Positions 9,718 to 18,759 are shown, numbered from the stretch's first letter. The stretch: 64,000 bases of DNA from Desulfosarcina sp. (GCA_014237405.1 JABZFO010000146.1:1-64000), one strand, 5' to 3'. Numbers and translations are program-made. The notes: generated by a model not told the origin, from the sequence alone.

Positions 9718-10863
9718 ATGAAGGGGAAGACGTTTCTGATACTGCTGGTGGCGGCCAGCGTTCTGGCGGCCCTCTCGTTTCTTCGCTTCGGAGGCGGGAA
9801 GAACACCGGTGCGGTGAAAATGGGAGAAAAACTGTTGGCCGACCTGACGGTGAACGAGGTGGCCACCGTGACCATTGCCGATTCCGAAAACAGTGTGACC
9901 CTGGTCAAGGGTGACAAGGTGTGGCAGGTGAAAGAGCGCAGCGGCTATCCGGCCAATTTTGATGAACTCAGGGATACGGTGGTTAAGCTCTCCCGGCTGA
10001 AAATCGGCCGCAGCTTTTCCGGTTCACCCGAGAGTCTGGCCCGCCTTTCCCTGATGGCCCCTTCCGCCTCAGACGCCTCGGCCGGGGGCAAGCAGATCAC
10101 CTTGAAGGATCAGTCGGGAGAGGTCCTCGCCGATGTCATATTGGGCCAGAGCCGGAAGGCCGATAGCGGGGGGGGCGGCGGACAGTACCTGAAAAAGGCC
10201 GATGCTGACACCATTTTTCTCGTGGACGGCAATTTCCGGTTCCTGAAAACAGCGCCGGCTCAGTGGCTGAAAAAAGAGATCGTGGATATCAAGGCCGAGG
10301 ACGTGGCTTCGGTGACCTGCTATGCGGGCGACTCCCGGATCCCGGTTTATACCCTTTCCCGGCCGGAGAAGGGAGAATCGGCACGTATGACACCCGTTCC
10401 TCCAGGAAGAACCGCCGATCCGGCAAAAATCGACCAGGTTTTCGACGCCCTGGCGCCCCTGACCCTGGACGATGTGCAGCCCGGCGCCGGGAAGCCGCCG
10501 GTGGCGGAGCCAGACCGGTCTCGACTGGTTTACCGCCTCTACGACGGCCGGCAGATTTCCATATTCCCCGATTTTGACGGCAAGGACAGCTACACCCTGC
10601 GGGTGGCTGCTAAGGAGGAGGAGTCAATGGCGGAAACGGAGGCCGTTGATGTGACTGAGCCGGCGCCAGAGGATGGAGAAACGCGCAAGGGCGAGACGGC
10701 CAAGCAAGACACAACAATATCTGATCTTAAAACGGCCCAACAACTCAACGAGGAATTGAGCCAATGGGTATTCTCGGTGAAGAAGTGGCAATTCGACAGC
10801 TTCATCACCCAGCCGGCGTCGCTGCTGGAAGAGCTGAAAAAAGAAAATGATAGCACATCCTGA
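9718..10863 (+). CDS. DUF4340 domain protein
   Basis: A 381-residue protein with an N-terminal hydrophobic anchor (TFLILLVAASVLAAL) and a DUF4340-type body: repeats of the form 'VTIADSENSVTLVKGDKVWQV' followed by a thioesterase-like second half. It starts three bases after the GldG-like stop, so the two are almost certainly co-translated. DUF4340 proteins accompany this ABC cassette widely; the function is unknown. A Glu/Thr-rich linker at about 300-345 has unusual composition. Its TGA stop opens directly into the period-7 repeat tract described separately. Confidence 0.75.
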   Translation: MKGKTFLILLVAASVLAALSFLRFGGGKNTGAVKMGEKLLADLTVNEVATVTIADSENSVTLVKGDKVWQVKERSGYPANFDELRDTVVKLSRLKIGRSFSGSPESLARLSLMAPSASDASAGGKQITLKDQSGEVLADVILGQSRKADSGGGGGQYLKKADADTIFLVDGNFRFLKTAPAQWLKKEIVDIKAEDVASVTCYAGDSRIPVYTLSRPEKGESARMTPVPPGRTADPAKIDQVFDALAPLTLDDVQPGAGKPPVAEPDRSRLVYRLYDGRQISIFPDFDGKDSYTLRVAAKEEESMAETEAVDVTEPAPEDGETRKGETAKQDTTISDLKTAQQLNEELSQWVFSVKKWQFDSFITQPASLLEELKKENDSTS

Positions 10864-11031
10864 GACCAGAAGTCCGAGGACAGAGGACAGAGGACAGAAG
10901 GTAGAAACAAGGAAATTTCGGATTAAGGGATTCAGGAATTGAGGGATTAAAGGTGCGGCTTACAGCCGCGAGCATTCGATTGAAAAATCATGGAAAATGA
11001 AAATGGCCGGGAAATATTCCCGGCCTTTGTA
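10864..11031 (+). repeat. Composite 3' element, copy 1: heptad tract, octad tract, hairpin, terminator
   Basis: Directly after the DUF4340 stop codon come seven heptads (GACCAGA AGTCCGA, then GGACAGA three times, AGGTAGA, AACAAGG). A looser period-8 stretch built on GGATTNAG follows (about 10918-10952), then hairpin GCGGCT-TAC-AGCCGC at 10955-10969, then terminator GGCCGGGAA-ATA-TTCCCGGCC at 11005-11025 with TTTGTATTT. The same order recurs at 25609 and, on the other strand, at 28618. This shared architecture is seen directly; its function is not known. Confidence 0.85.
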
Positions 11032-11034
11032 TTT
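11005..11034 (+). terminator. Intrinsic terminator of the ABC cassette
   Basis: A 9-bp perfect stem GGCCGGGAA/TTCCCGGCC with a 3-base loop is followed by TTTGTATTT. It is the last part of the composite element. A second short dyad (CCCGAT-TG-ATCGGG with a T-rich tail) follows at 11063-11080. Confidence 0.75.
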
Positions 11035-11090
11035 CCTATGGTTCAGAAAACCATTATTACCCGATTGATCGGGTTTCTGTTTATTCTCAG

Positions 11091-11120
11091 AAACCTGGTC
11101 CTTTGGGCCAGGATTCTTTA
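11091..11120. repeat. CCTGG hairpin repeat, copy 1
   Basis: CCTGGTCC-TTT-GGGCCAGG forms a hairpin next to ATTCTTTA. Nearly the same sequence, including flanks, occurs at 50284-50326 and 56945-56996. It may act as a terminator for either strand. Confidence 0.7.
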
Positions 11121-11122
11121 CT

Positions 11123-11176
11123 CTCAGGCTTCAGTTGTCTGACCTCAGACCTCTGACATCAGTCCTCCGACCTCTG
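11123..11176 (-). repeat. Heptad tract overlapping the M16 stop codon
   Basis: Read on the minus strand this is a run of heptads close to AGGTCAG (AGGTCGG AGGACTG ATGTCAG AGGTCTG AGGTCAG ...). The TGA stop of the M16 gene (11161-11159) is inside the tract, so the last codons (QRSED) are encoded by it. Together with the tract at 10864 it makes an inverted pair flanking about 215 bases. Confidence 0.8.
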
Positions 11177-13927
11177 CTTAGGTTGAATGATGATAGCCGA
11201 CGCCCGCTCATCGGTCAGGTAGGCGGCAGCGAGTGCGGCAAGCTCTTCGACGGTCACCGCTGCATAATCTTTCAGAAAGCTCTTTGCCCATTCGAATTGC
11301 TGGGGGTAACGTTCCGATCCGGTCATCACGCTGTTGAGCCAGTACCCGTTGGTCTGCCGGAACTCTTTTATCGAGGTGAGAATCGGATCGACCGCACGCG
11401 CCAGTTCATCGGCCGTGATTCCGTTTCGGGCCAGGTCGCCGGCAATGGCCTTGACTTCCGCCAGCACGGTGTCGGTCTGATCCGGTGCCACATTGATATA
11501 GGCCTGAAATACCCCGTAGCCGGTGTAAGCCCGGCTCGCCCGGTTAAAGGCATAGGGAGAATAGGAGACCCCCAGCTTTTCCCGGATCCGTTCCCTGAGG
11601 CGCTCGGAAAAGACATCGGCAAGGACAGACAGCCGTCGGGTCCGGTTGATGTCCCAGAAGTCTTCCGTCTGCCAGGCGGCAACGACCATGGCCTTTGGAA
11701 TCTGGGTGTCCACATCGATTCGGGTGACGGTTCCCGTGGGTAGATAGGGCAGGTCGGTCCTGAGCATTTCTGCATTGCAACTTCGGTCGGGCAAGGATCC
11801 CAAGTAGCGCCGGGCCAGTTCGATGACTTCATTTTCGTCAAAGTCGCCAACAACAGACAGCTCCAATGGGGCGTTGTTCAACTGGGGAGCGATCCAGTCC
11901 CGGATATCATCCAGACGAATGGCTTGGATCTCCTCGAACGGAGGCATGCCGAAGCGGCTGTCTCCTCCGGCCAGAAAGCGCAGCCCCTTGATTCTCATCA
12001 TACCCTCGATGGATCGGGTGAATGACTGATAATCATGGCGTAACCTTTCGCGGGCCAGGGCCAGGGCTTCATCGCGGAAACCGGGATCCATCATGTGAGC
12101 GTAGATTAACTGGAAGAGCAGGTCCACTTCACCGGAGACGGTCTCCCCGAAGAAATTGAAATGGGTTTCCGTAATTCTGAAATCCACGTAGGTGCTTTTG
12201 CCCGCCAGCACCCCCTCCAGCTCATTGGTATCCAAGACTCCCAGTCCACTTTCATTGACCGTCGCTTCGGCCAGCAGGGAGATGCCTGGAAGGGTTATCG
12301 GCTCTGCGGATTTGCCGTGGCCGAAAATCAGGTTGGTCAGCACCTCGTTGGCTTTGTAATCGGTGCGTTTCAAATTGAGCTGAATGCCGTTGCCGAACCG
12401 AATGCGGGTGATGCCCTGGTCTTCCACAACTTCCCGGCAGGTAGGTGTCGCGAATCAGAGATTCCGGTGCTTTCGGTGATGATGTCTTCAAATCTGCGTT
12501 GCCGGTAACCAGGATCAGCCGATGGTCATTGGACCAGTTTTCATTAAAGGCCTGGTGAACCTGAGCCAACGTGACGGCTTCTGCCATGGAGGCCAGATTG
12601 CTCTTCTCCTGTTCGGGGGACTGGATAACCCGGTCACCGGCAAGGTGTCGGATAATGGCCCTGGCCAACGCCGTGCTGTTTCGGGTGGGCGCTTCCCTGA
12701 CCGCATTGTTCAGCATCTTCAGGGTATCTTTTTTTACTCGCGCCAGTTCGGCCTCATTAAAACCGTAGAGCCTGGCTTGTCGCAACTCCTGCTCGAGGAC
12801 GGAAAGGGTCTGCTGCCAGTTTTCAGCACTGCTGTCGGCAGAGATTTCTGCGTAACGAATGCGATTCAAGTAAACGCCGCTGCCAACGGCAGCGGAAGTA
12901 AACGGCGCACCCGGTGTTTTAAGCCGGGCATCCAGGCGATTTTGAACGATCCGGTCTGCCATGTCTTCAACCATTTGCCGGCGCTGAAGAGCCAGTGAGT
13001 CCGGGATATGATCATGGGAGCGGATAACCTCGATGCTGACCGTTGTTCCCCCCTCTTCGGGCTCATGGTGGTGAAAGATCTTCAACCCCTTGTGGTTGAT
13101 GGTGCCGAGCGCCGGCAAGGCGGGCGCCGATGCCCGGGGCGTGATGTCGCTGAACTGTGGGTCGATGAGCCGTTCGGCCAAGGGGATGGAAATGTCACCC
13201 ACCATGACCAGCACCATATTGTCCGGCCGGTACCAGGCATCATAAAAGCTTTTCAGAAGCGCCTTGTCCGCATTTTCTATTATCTCCGCCTTGCCGATGG
13301 GCAGCCGTTTAGATGCTAGAAGGTCCGGAAGTTCAAATTGTAGTGAGGCTTTAAAAGTTCTGTAGGCGGCCGAATCCCGGGATCGCATTTCTGCAAGAAT
13401 GACCCCGCTTTCCCGCTTGACTTCCTCTTCCAGCAACAGCGCGCCCATGGCATAATCGCGCATTACCAACAGCCCTTTTTTCAGGTTTTCCTCATCTCCT
13501 GCCGGCAGAATGATGTCGTAAACGGTTTCGTCGACCCGTTGAACAGCATATGCTCAAGGAAATGGGCGAGTCCCTGCTGTGCTTCCGTTTCATTCAAACT
13601 GCCGGCACGGATGTAAAGGTGAACGCTGACCCGGTCTTCCGGGCGTTTGTTTCCCATAAGGATATATCGAAACCCGTTGGCAAGCCGCCCGAATGTGATG
13701 GCTGGATCCGGTGCCAGGTCACTTTTTTCGTGTGGCCATGGAGGGTAAAGTTGTTTTCCACTTTCCGGTTGCCCGGCAACGGCATGTGGCGGAGACAGGA
13801 TTGATGCAGATGGGGCTGTGTTCAGAGAAAAGCCAACCCAGCCCATGAGTATCACTGCCACTGCCATGGTTGCGACGCTTCGCAACGCTCGTTCCTTTTT
13901 TATTCCAATTGCGCGGAGGTGGGTCAT
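11159..13927 (-). pseudogene. M16 family zinc peptidase (pitrilysin/PqqL-like), broken at two points
   Basis: Three overlapping frames together make one exported M16 metallopeptidase of about 950 residues. The N-terminal piece (13927-13481) has a signal-like segment and the zinc motif HFLEH followed by MLFNGST, then leaves frame. The second piece (to about 12430) resumes at DETVYDIILPAG; the third begins at VEDQGITRIRFGNG. Family members normally have about 35 residues between NGST and DETVYD, and about 30 between the end of piece two and the start of piece three, so both breaks look like internal deletions of roughly 100 bases with frame change. I chose the ATG at 13927 because AAAGGA lies upstream. 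Either a true pseudogene or an assembly fault. Confidence 0.75.
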
Positions 13928-14141
13928 TGGCATTCCTTTTTTTATCGTCGCTTCAATTTTACCGAGCTTGTTTCACTGACAGCATTCAGATAGTAATACA
14001 GTGCTGGAGAAAGGCAATGCATGGGACGATGGCCATGGAAGAGAAAAGCCTTCTGGCCCCATTTTTCAGATGGCGCAGCCGGAAGGCTTTTTATAGAGCG
14101 AGATATATGATTGTATCGTTCGAACCGTGCTGGCGGGATAA

Positions 14142-14591
14142 CTATTTTTTCTTTTTAACGTAAACACCCCGGGATAGGGTTTCGATGATTCCTTTTTTGG
14201 TCAGCTTATACAGGGCATTGCTTACCTGACGGGCCTGAAGTTCGGTTCTTTTTTTCAGCCGTTCTACCGTGATCCCGTTGCGGCTTTTGCTGATCATCCC
14301 AAAGATGTTGTCGAGCATGGTTTGCCCCCCTGCGGCAGTGGGCACTTTAGCCTCTGCTGCGGCCGGCGCTGATTTTTTAGCCACCTTTTTTTTCGGTGCC
14401 GTCTTGGCTTTTTTAGCCGCTGCTTTGGCCTTCTTTGCCGGTACTTTTACTTTTTTTGCTGCTTTAGCCTTTTTTTTCGGTGCCGCCTTTACATTTTCTT
14501 TTTCAATGGCCTCGACCATTTTCTCCACCTGTTTTACAAGAGAAGATAGTGCGGTGGAAATTGCCAACAGTTCCTTTTGAACATCTTTCAT
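14142..14591 (-). CDS. Histone H1-like DNA-binding protein with C-terminal winged helix
   Basis: A 149-residue protein in three parts: an N-terminal amphipathic helix (1-32), a Lys/Ala-rich tail with repeats such as KKAKAAKK, PAKKAKAAAKK and APKKKVAKK (35-75), and a C-terminal domain (90-145) that reads as a winged helix (SRNGITVERLKKRTELQARQVSNAL, then KKGIIETLSRGVYV). The tail resembles bacterial H1-like proteins that bind DNA without sequence preference; the winged helix adds a possible specific contact. AAGGAGG precedes the ATG by about 9 bases. It is a lone gene downstream of an AT-rich 320-base region. A nucleoid role is inferred. Confidence 0.75.
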   Translation of the reverse strand: MKDVQKELLAISTALSSLVKQVEKMVEAIEKENVKAAPKKKAKAAKKVKVPAKKAKAAAKKAKTAPKKKVAKKSAPAAAEAKVPTAAGGQTMLDNIFGMISKSRNGITVERLKKRTELQARQVSNALYKLTKKGIIETLSRGVYVKKKK

Positions 14592-14920
14592 CAGTTCAAG
14601 CCTCCTTGTTAGAGCGGTTTTTGCTAAAAATTTAGCTATTTATTTTGAGGCCTAATATATTTCTCTTTTATTGTCAACCCCTGTTTTACCATGTCCTGGG
14701 CAATCCTTAGTCCGGGGGCAAAGAAGAGGATAACCATTCGGTAGGTTTCCAGGAAGCATTTATTCCGTCAGCAGTAAAAAGGGCAACCCGGCCCTAATGA
14801 TTTGGCAAGGGGATAGGAATAGGGATTGCCGGCGGGGCCACGTTTGAGGTCCGGTACCCGTTCAAGACAATGGGGACCAATGAATAAACGCCATTAGGCA
14901 AGAGCTGGATGGTCTATCTG
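14592..14920. other. AT-rich upstream region of the H1-like gene
   Basis: No gene is seen here. On the minus strand a TTGACA at about 14676-14671 is followed by an AT-rich run (AAATATATTAG), plausibly the promoter of the H1-like gene, but no -10 box sits at normal spacing, so I do not annotate one. Confidence 0.35.
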
Positions 14921-15097
14921 TCACTGCTCTCTGATAAACGCCCACCAGATATAGAAGAAGAAGAAAAGCCAAGCCGCGATGGCTGTTGCATACGCTTTCC
15001 AGTCCGTTTTGCGTGAGGCCATGCCGTGTTTGTTGATCTTTCCGACGGGCAGTTCGCACGACGGGCAGACGTTCACGTTCAGGGGCATGTACTCCAT
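14921..15097 (-). CDS. Small CPSC-motif membrane protein, 58 aa
   Basis: An open frame of 58 codons starts at the ATG at 15097 (or the ATG at 15088, which has GGAG 5 bases upstream). The protein has an N-terminal CPSCELPVGK segment, like half of a zinc ribbon, then a Lys/Arg linker and one strongly hydrophobic C-terminal helix (AAWLFFFFYIWWAF). It lies in the gap after ppiD on the same strand. I do not recognise a family. The separation into a Cys motif and a clean membrane helix argues for a real tail-anchored protein, but its start is uncertain. Confidence 0.5.
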   Translation of the reverse strand: MEYMPLNVNVCPSCELPVGKINKHGMASRKTDWKAYATAIAAWLFFFFYIWWAFIREQ

Positions 15098-15140
15098 GCA
15101 TTCCGGATGCCGGAGATAACCTTATTTTATGGGTGACCTG

Positions 15141-17033
15141 CTATTCCAGATACTCTTTTTCGATGGCGATCCGGCTGTCGGTTTTACGTGCTTCGATCCA
15201 CTCCTGGATCACGATTCTTTGTTTCTGTCGAAGGAGCATGTTCTTGATGCCGTCTTTTTCAGTTTCAAAACCATCGGCTGCAGGTGTTTTTCTCTCTGTC
15301 AACCGGAGCAGGTAAAAACCGGCGCTTCCCTTTACCGGCTGGGAACTCGTGCTACCGGCTGAAGAGATCTGAAAGGCCGCTTCAGTGACTTTCGGGTCGG
15401 ATCCGATATCTGGTATCGCTCCGTTGCGCGTGAACAGGCCGGTTTGCTTCACCGTTACGCTACGGCCGCCAGCGCTTTCTTCGAATGCTTTTCCCGCACG
15501 CAGATCCTCCGCCATTGCCTCGGCTTCCTCCCCGGCCTTGTCGGTCTGCATTTTCTTGGTCAGATCCGCCTCCACCCTCGTTTTGACTGCTTCCAGTTGA
15601 GGAACGGCAGCATTGATGGTCTCCGTCAGCTGGATGAGGTAGTACCGGCCGCCGATATCCTGAATGTCGCTGATTTCATCTGTCTTGAGGGTAAATGCGG
15701 AGTTGGCGAATGCTCCTTTGTCTCTGCCCAGTGCGTCCGGCCCCCGGCGGCTGAACGAACCGGTTTCCATCACGGCAAGGTCGAATGTCTTCGCATTGTT
15801 GACCAGGTCATCCTTTTCAAAACACCCTTCGTAGAACTGCTCGGCCTTGTCGTAGGCCAGGTTTCGTGTTTTTCTATCGGTAAGGGCGTTGATAACCTGA
15901 TCCTTGCCTTGATCAAGGGTTTTCGTTGACGCTTCTTCCACGGCTTCCAACTTGATGACATGCCACCCGAACTGGGTTTTTACCGGTTCGCTGATTTCAC
16001 CGGCGGTCATGGAAAACGCCTTGTCGGCAAAGGGCTTGACCATCTGCGATTGCTGGAACTTGCCCAGATAGCCGCCCCGGTCTTTGGTGGGGCCTTCCGA
16101 ATAGATTTTGGCCAGTTCGGCAAAGTCCTGGCCGGATTTTGCCATCTTTGCGATCTCTTCCGCCCTGCTTCTGGCCGCCAGGTCGGCTTCTTCGTCTGCG
16201 TCCGGATCCAGTTTGATCAGAATATGCCGTGCTTCAACGGTTTTCTCGGTTTTAAATTCGGAGATGTTGGAATCATAGTAGTCCGTGATTTCGTCTTCAT
16301 CGACCGTAACCTTGCCTTTATAGGCATCCGGATCGAATGCCACGTATCTGGCCTTGACCATGGGGTCGGTTTTATAGTTTTCTTTCTGGGTGTCAAAGTA
16401 GGCGGCAACTTCTTCCGTCGAGGGCTTGATATCACTGTAGCGGGACGGCTCGAACAGGACGTAGTCGATATTCACAGATGCATTTTGCCAGTCATACCAT
16501 TGGCGTGCTTCCGCTTCGGACACTTTTGCGGCGCCCATGATAATCCGGGTGAGTTTTCCACCCAGCAAGACGTTTTTCTGTTCCGCTTCAAACTCTTCCG
16601 GGGTGAGGTGGACCTGTGCAAGAATGCTGCGATAGCGGCGATTGTCAAACGATCCGTTGCTCTGAAAGACCGCGGTTTTCATGATCGATTCGGCAACTTC
16701 AGCGTCCGAAATCCGCAGGTCCAGTTTTTTTGCCTCCTGCAGGAGAATGGTGCGGTCGATCAGCTGATCCAGTGCTTGTTTTTTAACCTGGAGCATTTCA
16801 ATCATGCCGTCATTGAGGCTGGTACCGAACCGCTGGCGATACTGATCGATCAGATTGTTGTAAGCGCGTCGGTATTCGGAAACGGTGATGATTTCATCGT
16901 TGACGGTGGCGACTTTGGATGCCTCCCGGGAGCGGAAACTGCCCACGCCCCAGAATACGAACACGATTACGATAGCGAACAGAATCACTTTGATCATCCA
17001 ACTGCCAGCATGTTTCCGCATCACGTTGAGCAT
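15141..17033 (-). CDS. ppiD: PpiD-like periplasmic peptidyl-prolyl isomerase / SurA N-domain protein
   Basis: A 630-residue membrane-anchored chaperone. One transmembrane helix near residues 12-30 (MIKVILFAIVIVFVFWGVG) is followed by a SurA-like N-terminal domain (about 35-180) and a parvulin (PPIC) domain at about 265-370 (VEARHILIKL ... FQSQMVKPF..., GWHVIKLE). The C-terminal third is a second, weaker SurA/parvulin-like region. PpiD helps outer-membrane and periplasmic proteins fold as they leave the Sec translocon. The length matches E. coli PpiD (about 620). It is transcribed alone; about 380 bases separate it from the tRNA gene. Confidence 0.85.
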   Translation of the reverse strand: MLNVMRKHAGSWMIKVILFAIVIVFVFWGVGSFRSREASKVATVNDEIITVSEYRRAYNNLIDQYRQRFGTSLNDGMIEMLQVKKQALDQLIDRTILLQEAKKLDLRISDAEVAESIMKTAVFQSNGSFDNRRYRSILAQVHLTPEEFEAEQKNVLLGGKLTRIIMGAAKVSEAEARQWYDWQNASVNIDYVLFEPSRYSDIKPSTEEVAAYFDTQKENYKTDPMVKARYVAFDPDAYKGKVTVDEDEITDYYDSNISEFKTEKTVEARHILIKLDPDADEEADLAARSRAEEIAKMAKSGQDFAELAKIYSEGPTKDRGGYLGKFQQSQMVKPFADKAFSMTAGEISEPVKTQFGWHVIKLEAVEEASTKTLDQGKDQVINALTDRKTRNLAYDKAEQFYEGCFEKDDLVNNAKTFDLAVMETGSFSRRGPDALGRDKGAFANSAFTLKTDEISDIQDIGGRYYLIQLTETINAAVPQLEAVKTRVEADLTKKMQTDKAGEEAEAMAEDLRAGKAFEESAGGRSVTVKQTGLFTRNGAIPDIGSDPKVTEAAFQISSAGSTSSQPVKGSAGFYLLRLTERKTPAADGFETEKDGIKNMLLRQKQRIVIQEWIEARKTDSRIAIEKEYLE

Positions 17034-17132
17034 TCACGACCTCTTCTTCTGACCTGAATAATTTTGCCGGGATCCTTGCCGAACCCTGCTTTTGATGTTG
17101 TTTTAACTTTCTCAGCCTTCCCCCGGAACCGA

Positions 17133-17164
17133 TGAAAAGACGCTGCCCATGACAGACAGCGTCT
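17133..17164 (-). terminator. Probable terminator of the Smr-receiver-molybdenum carrier operon
   Basis: On the minus strand AGACGCTG and CAGCGTCT pair (8 bp, 11-base loop) and are followed by TTTTC. It lies downstream of the minus-strand operon that ends at 17452 and upstream of ppiD. Confidence 0.5.
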
Positions 17165-17370
17165 CCGGTTCCGTTACCATTGGTCTGGGACATCAAAATA
17201 TCCCATCTTTTCAAACGATTGACATTAAGTGTTGACGCGCATTTTGTCAACAGTTTACCGTTTCATTGTGCCGGTTTACCATATCGGTGGCAGCATATGC
17301 GGCGGCTTGTCGTGTCTGGTCAACCTATCGACGGCAAACTGGGAAATGGCAATTGGAACGAAAAATTGCG

Positions 17371-17399
17371 TTGACATGGAAAACAGATTTTGTTAGGTT
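17371..17399 (+). promoter_or_regulatory. Promoter of tRNA-Ala
   Basis: A perfect -35 box TTGACA at 17371-17376 is followed after 17 bases by TAGGTT at 17394-17399, a weak -10. The tRNA begins 14 bases later. Upstream, GTTGAC and GTCAAC form an inverted repeat around 17231-17251 of unknown meaning. Confidence 0.55.
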
Positions 17400-17413
17400 G
17401 CGTTTTCGTTTTT

Positions 17414-17489
17414 GGGGCTGTAGCTCAGCTGGGAGAGCGCATGACTGGCAGTCATGAGGCCAGGGGTTCGAGCCCCCTCAGCTCCACCA
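17414..17489 (+). tRNA. tRNA-Ala (GGC)
   Basis: A full cloverleaf of 76 bases including an encoded CCA. The acceptor stem GGGGCTG/CAGCTCC includes G3-T70, the alanine identity pair (G-U in RNA). The anticodon loop is CTGGCAG, giving anticodon GGC, and the T arm has TTCGAGC. The minus-strand 60-residue gene overlaps its first 39 or so bases. Confidence 0.97.
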
Positions 17490-17634
17490 TGATTCTCACC
17501 TGCATACCGGGTTTGAGCGGGATATAGTCACCGGCAGCGGTGACAATGCCGATTTCGTGGTGGCCGCAGCAGCCGCAGGGCCGTGCGGTCACGACACCCT
17601 CGATCTTCTCGACTCGGGTGGAGGTGTTTTTCAT
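17452..17634 (-). CDS. Small Cys-rich protein overlapping tRNA-Ala on the opposite strand, 60 aa
   Basis: The ATG at 17634 overlaps the TGA of the molybdenum-carrier gene (ATGA), so translation is probably coupled. The protein has a CGCCGHH motif near residue 20, suggestive of metal binding, then GIVTAAGDYIPLKPGMQVRIM, which looks like a small beta domain. The last 11 or so residues are encoded by the antisense of the tRNA-Ala gene; that ending is a familiar artefact of frames running into tRNA genes, so the true protein may simply carry a tail fixed by the tRNA. No family is recognised. Overlap, motif and coupling support it moderately. Confidence 0.5.
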   Translation of the reverse strand: MKNTSTRVEKIEGVVTARPCGCCGHHEIGIVTAAGDYIPLKPGMQVRIMVELRGLEPLAS

Positions 17635-18098
17635 CGCAGGGCATGGGTCATGATATTGACTGTGTCCATATAGATGGCGGGGTCATGGCTGGCCCGGGGC
17701 CCGGCCACGTTCAGGGTTTCGATCCGGTTCATCTCAATCCAGGAGGCGATGAGCGAGCCCGCATTCGATAGCCGCTGGCCAAGGGACAGGTCGATGTTCA
17801 GCAGCTGCTTGCCGTGCTTCAATGCCATCTTCCGGGTATAGTCGGTGCCGCCTGTGGGGCTGCCGCGGGAGATGAGCAGGGTGCCATCCGAATCCAGCAC
17901 ATTTTTTTCCGTGCGCGCTTCATATTCGTCCGTGGGCATTTCCTGCAGCTGATAGTGGGGGGGGAGGGTGCCGTCTTCGGCCAGGCGTCCTTTGGGAATC
18001 CACCCGCCGTGGGCTATTCCCAGTCGCATGGCAATGTCCAGTGCCGCCCGGTCTACGCCGGTCTGTCCGCCGGAGATAATCTTTTTCAGCATGGTCAC
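17631..18098 (-). CDS. Putative molybdenum carrier protein
   Basis: A 155-residue protein matching the molybdenum cofactor carrier family, related to the Rossmann-like lysine decarboxylase-like/SLOG proteins. The glycine motif ISGGQTGVDRAALD is near the N-terminus, followed by HGGWIPKGRLAEDG and TLLISRGSPTGGTDYT. Members bind molybdate or Moco, though few are characterised. The GTG at 18098 or the ATG at 18092 may be the start; AAGGA lies upstream of both. It follows the receiver-domain gene by 21 bases and overlaps the next gene by four. Confidence 0.7.
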   Translation of the reverse strand: MTMLKKIISGGQTGVDRAALDIAMRLGIAHGGWIPKGRLAEDGTLPPHYQLQEMPTDEYEARTEKNVLDSDGTLLISRGSPTGGTDYTRKMALKHGKQLLNIDLSLGQRLSNAGSLIASWIEMNRIETLNVAGPRASHDPAIYMDTVNIMTHALR

Positions 18099-18119
18099 GA
18101 TATCCTTTTCCGTTTTCGG

Positions 18120-18488
18120 TTATGCATACATGGCCCGGCTCAAAGCCGCTTTGATTTCCTCCATGGTGGCCGGTTTGTTGATGGTTCCGTCGAACCCGGC
18201 CCGCTCCAGTCGCTCGGGACTGTAGAGGTGCGCATGGCCGGAAAAGGCGTAAACGCTGACGGCCGGCCGAACCCGCTTTATCTGCTCGCAGAGCTCCGTT
18301 CCATCGATTTCGGGCATGATGAGATCAATGATAACCAGGCTGAATGCCTGCTTCTCCACCATTTCCAGGGCCTGCTGCGGGTTGTCGGTGGTCTTTGCAT
18401 CAAACCCGATCCGCCCGAGGATCTCCTTCATCATGTCCAGTTGATCGGACTCGTTGTCTACCACCAGGATGATTCCTTTTTCGGCCAT
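18120..18488 (-). CDS. Single-domain response regulator receiver protein
   Basis: A 122-residue CheY-like receiver with no output domain. Visible are the acidic pair (VVDNES), the phospho-acceptor Asp in IIDLIMPEIDG at about residue 55, a Ser in YAFSGH at the usual Thr/Ser position, and the conserved Lys in INKPAT. AGAGGA precedes the ATG. It lies between the Smr-domain gene (one-base gap) and the molybdenum-carrier gene. The partner kinase is not in the window. Confidence 0.85.
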   Translation of the reverse strand: MAEKGIILVVDNESDQLDMMKEILGRIGFDAKTTDNPQQALEMVEKQAFSLVIIDLIMPEIDGTELCEQIKRVRPAVSVYAFSGHAHLYSPERLERAGFDGTINKPATMEEIKAALSRAMYA

Positions 18489-18489
18489 A

Positions 18490-18759
18490 TCACGTCCTCT
18501 TAAGTGTTACCAGCGTTGCTCCCCAGCCTCCGGCATCGGCCGGTGCGTCTTCAAACACATGAACGCGCAGATCCTTTTCCAGCAGTGACCGCACCCGGGC
18601 ACGCATCACCCCGCTGCCTTTGCCGTGAATGATTCGCAGGTCATGGATATTGGATTCCAGGCAGGCATCGATATAGTCTTGCATCAGCCCCTTGAGTTCG
18701 CCGGGGGCGAAGGTGTGAAGGTCAAGGACACCGTCGATGGGAACGACTACCGGATCCAT
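18490..18759 (-). CDS. Smr-domain protein
   Basis: The Smr domain of MutS2-type proteins: LDLHTF at the start, a helix, then RIIHGKGSGVMRARV, the loop typical of Smr nucleases. I start at the ATG at 18759, where the Smr homology begins (MDPVVVPIDG). The frame continues upstream to 18870, but those 37 residues resemble no Smr protein and no ribosome site is clear at either start. Smr domains cut or nick branched nucleic acid, or act on stalled ribosomes, in different proteins; the exact role here is unknown. Confidence 0.7.
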   Translation of the reverse strand: MDPVVVPIDGVLDLHTFAPGELKGLMQDYIDACLESNIHDLRIIHGKGSGVMRARVRSLLEKDLRVHVFEDAPADAGGWGATLVTLKRT

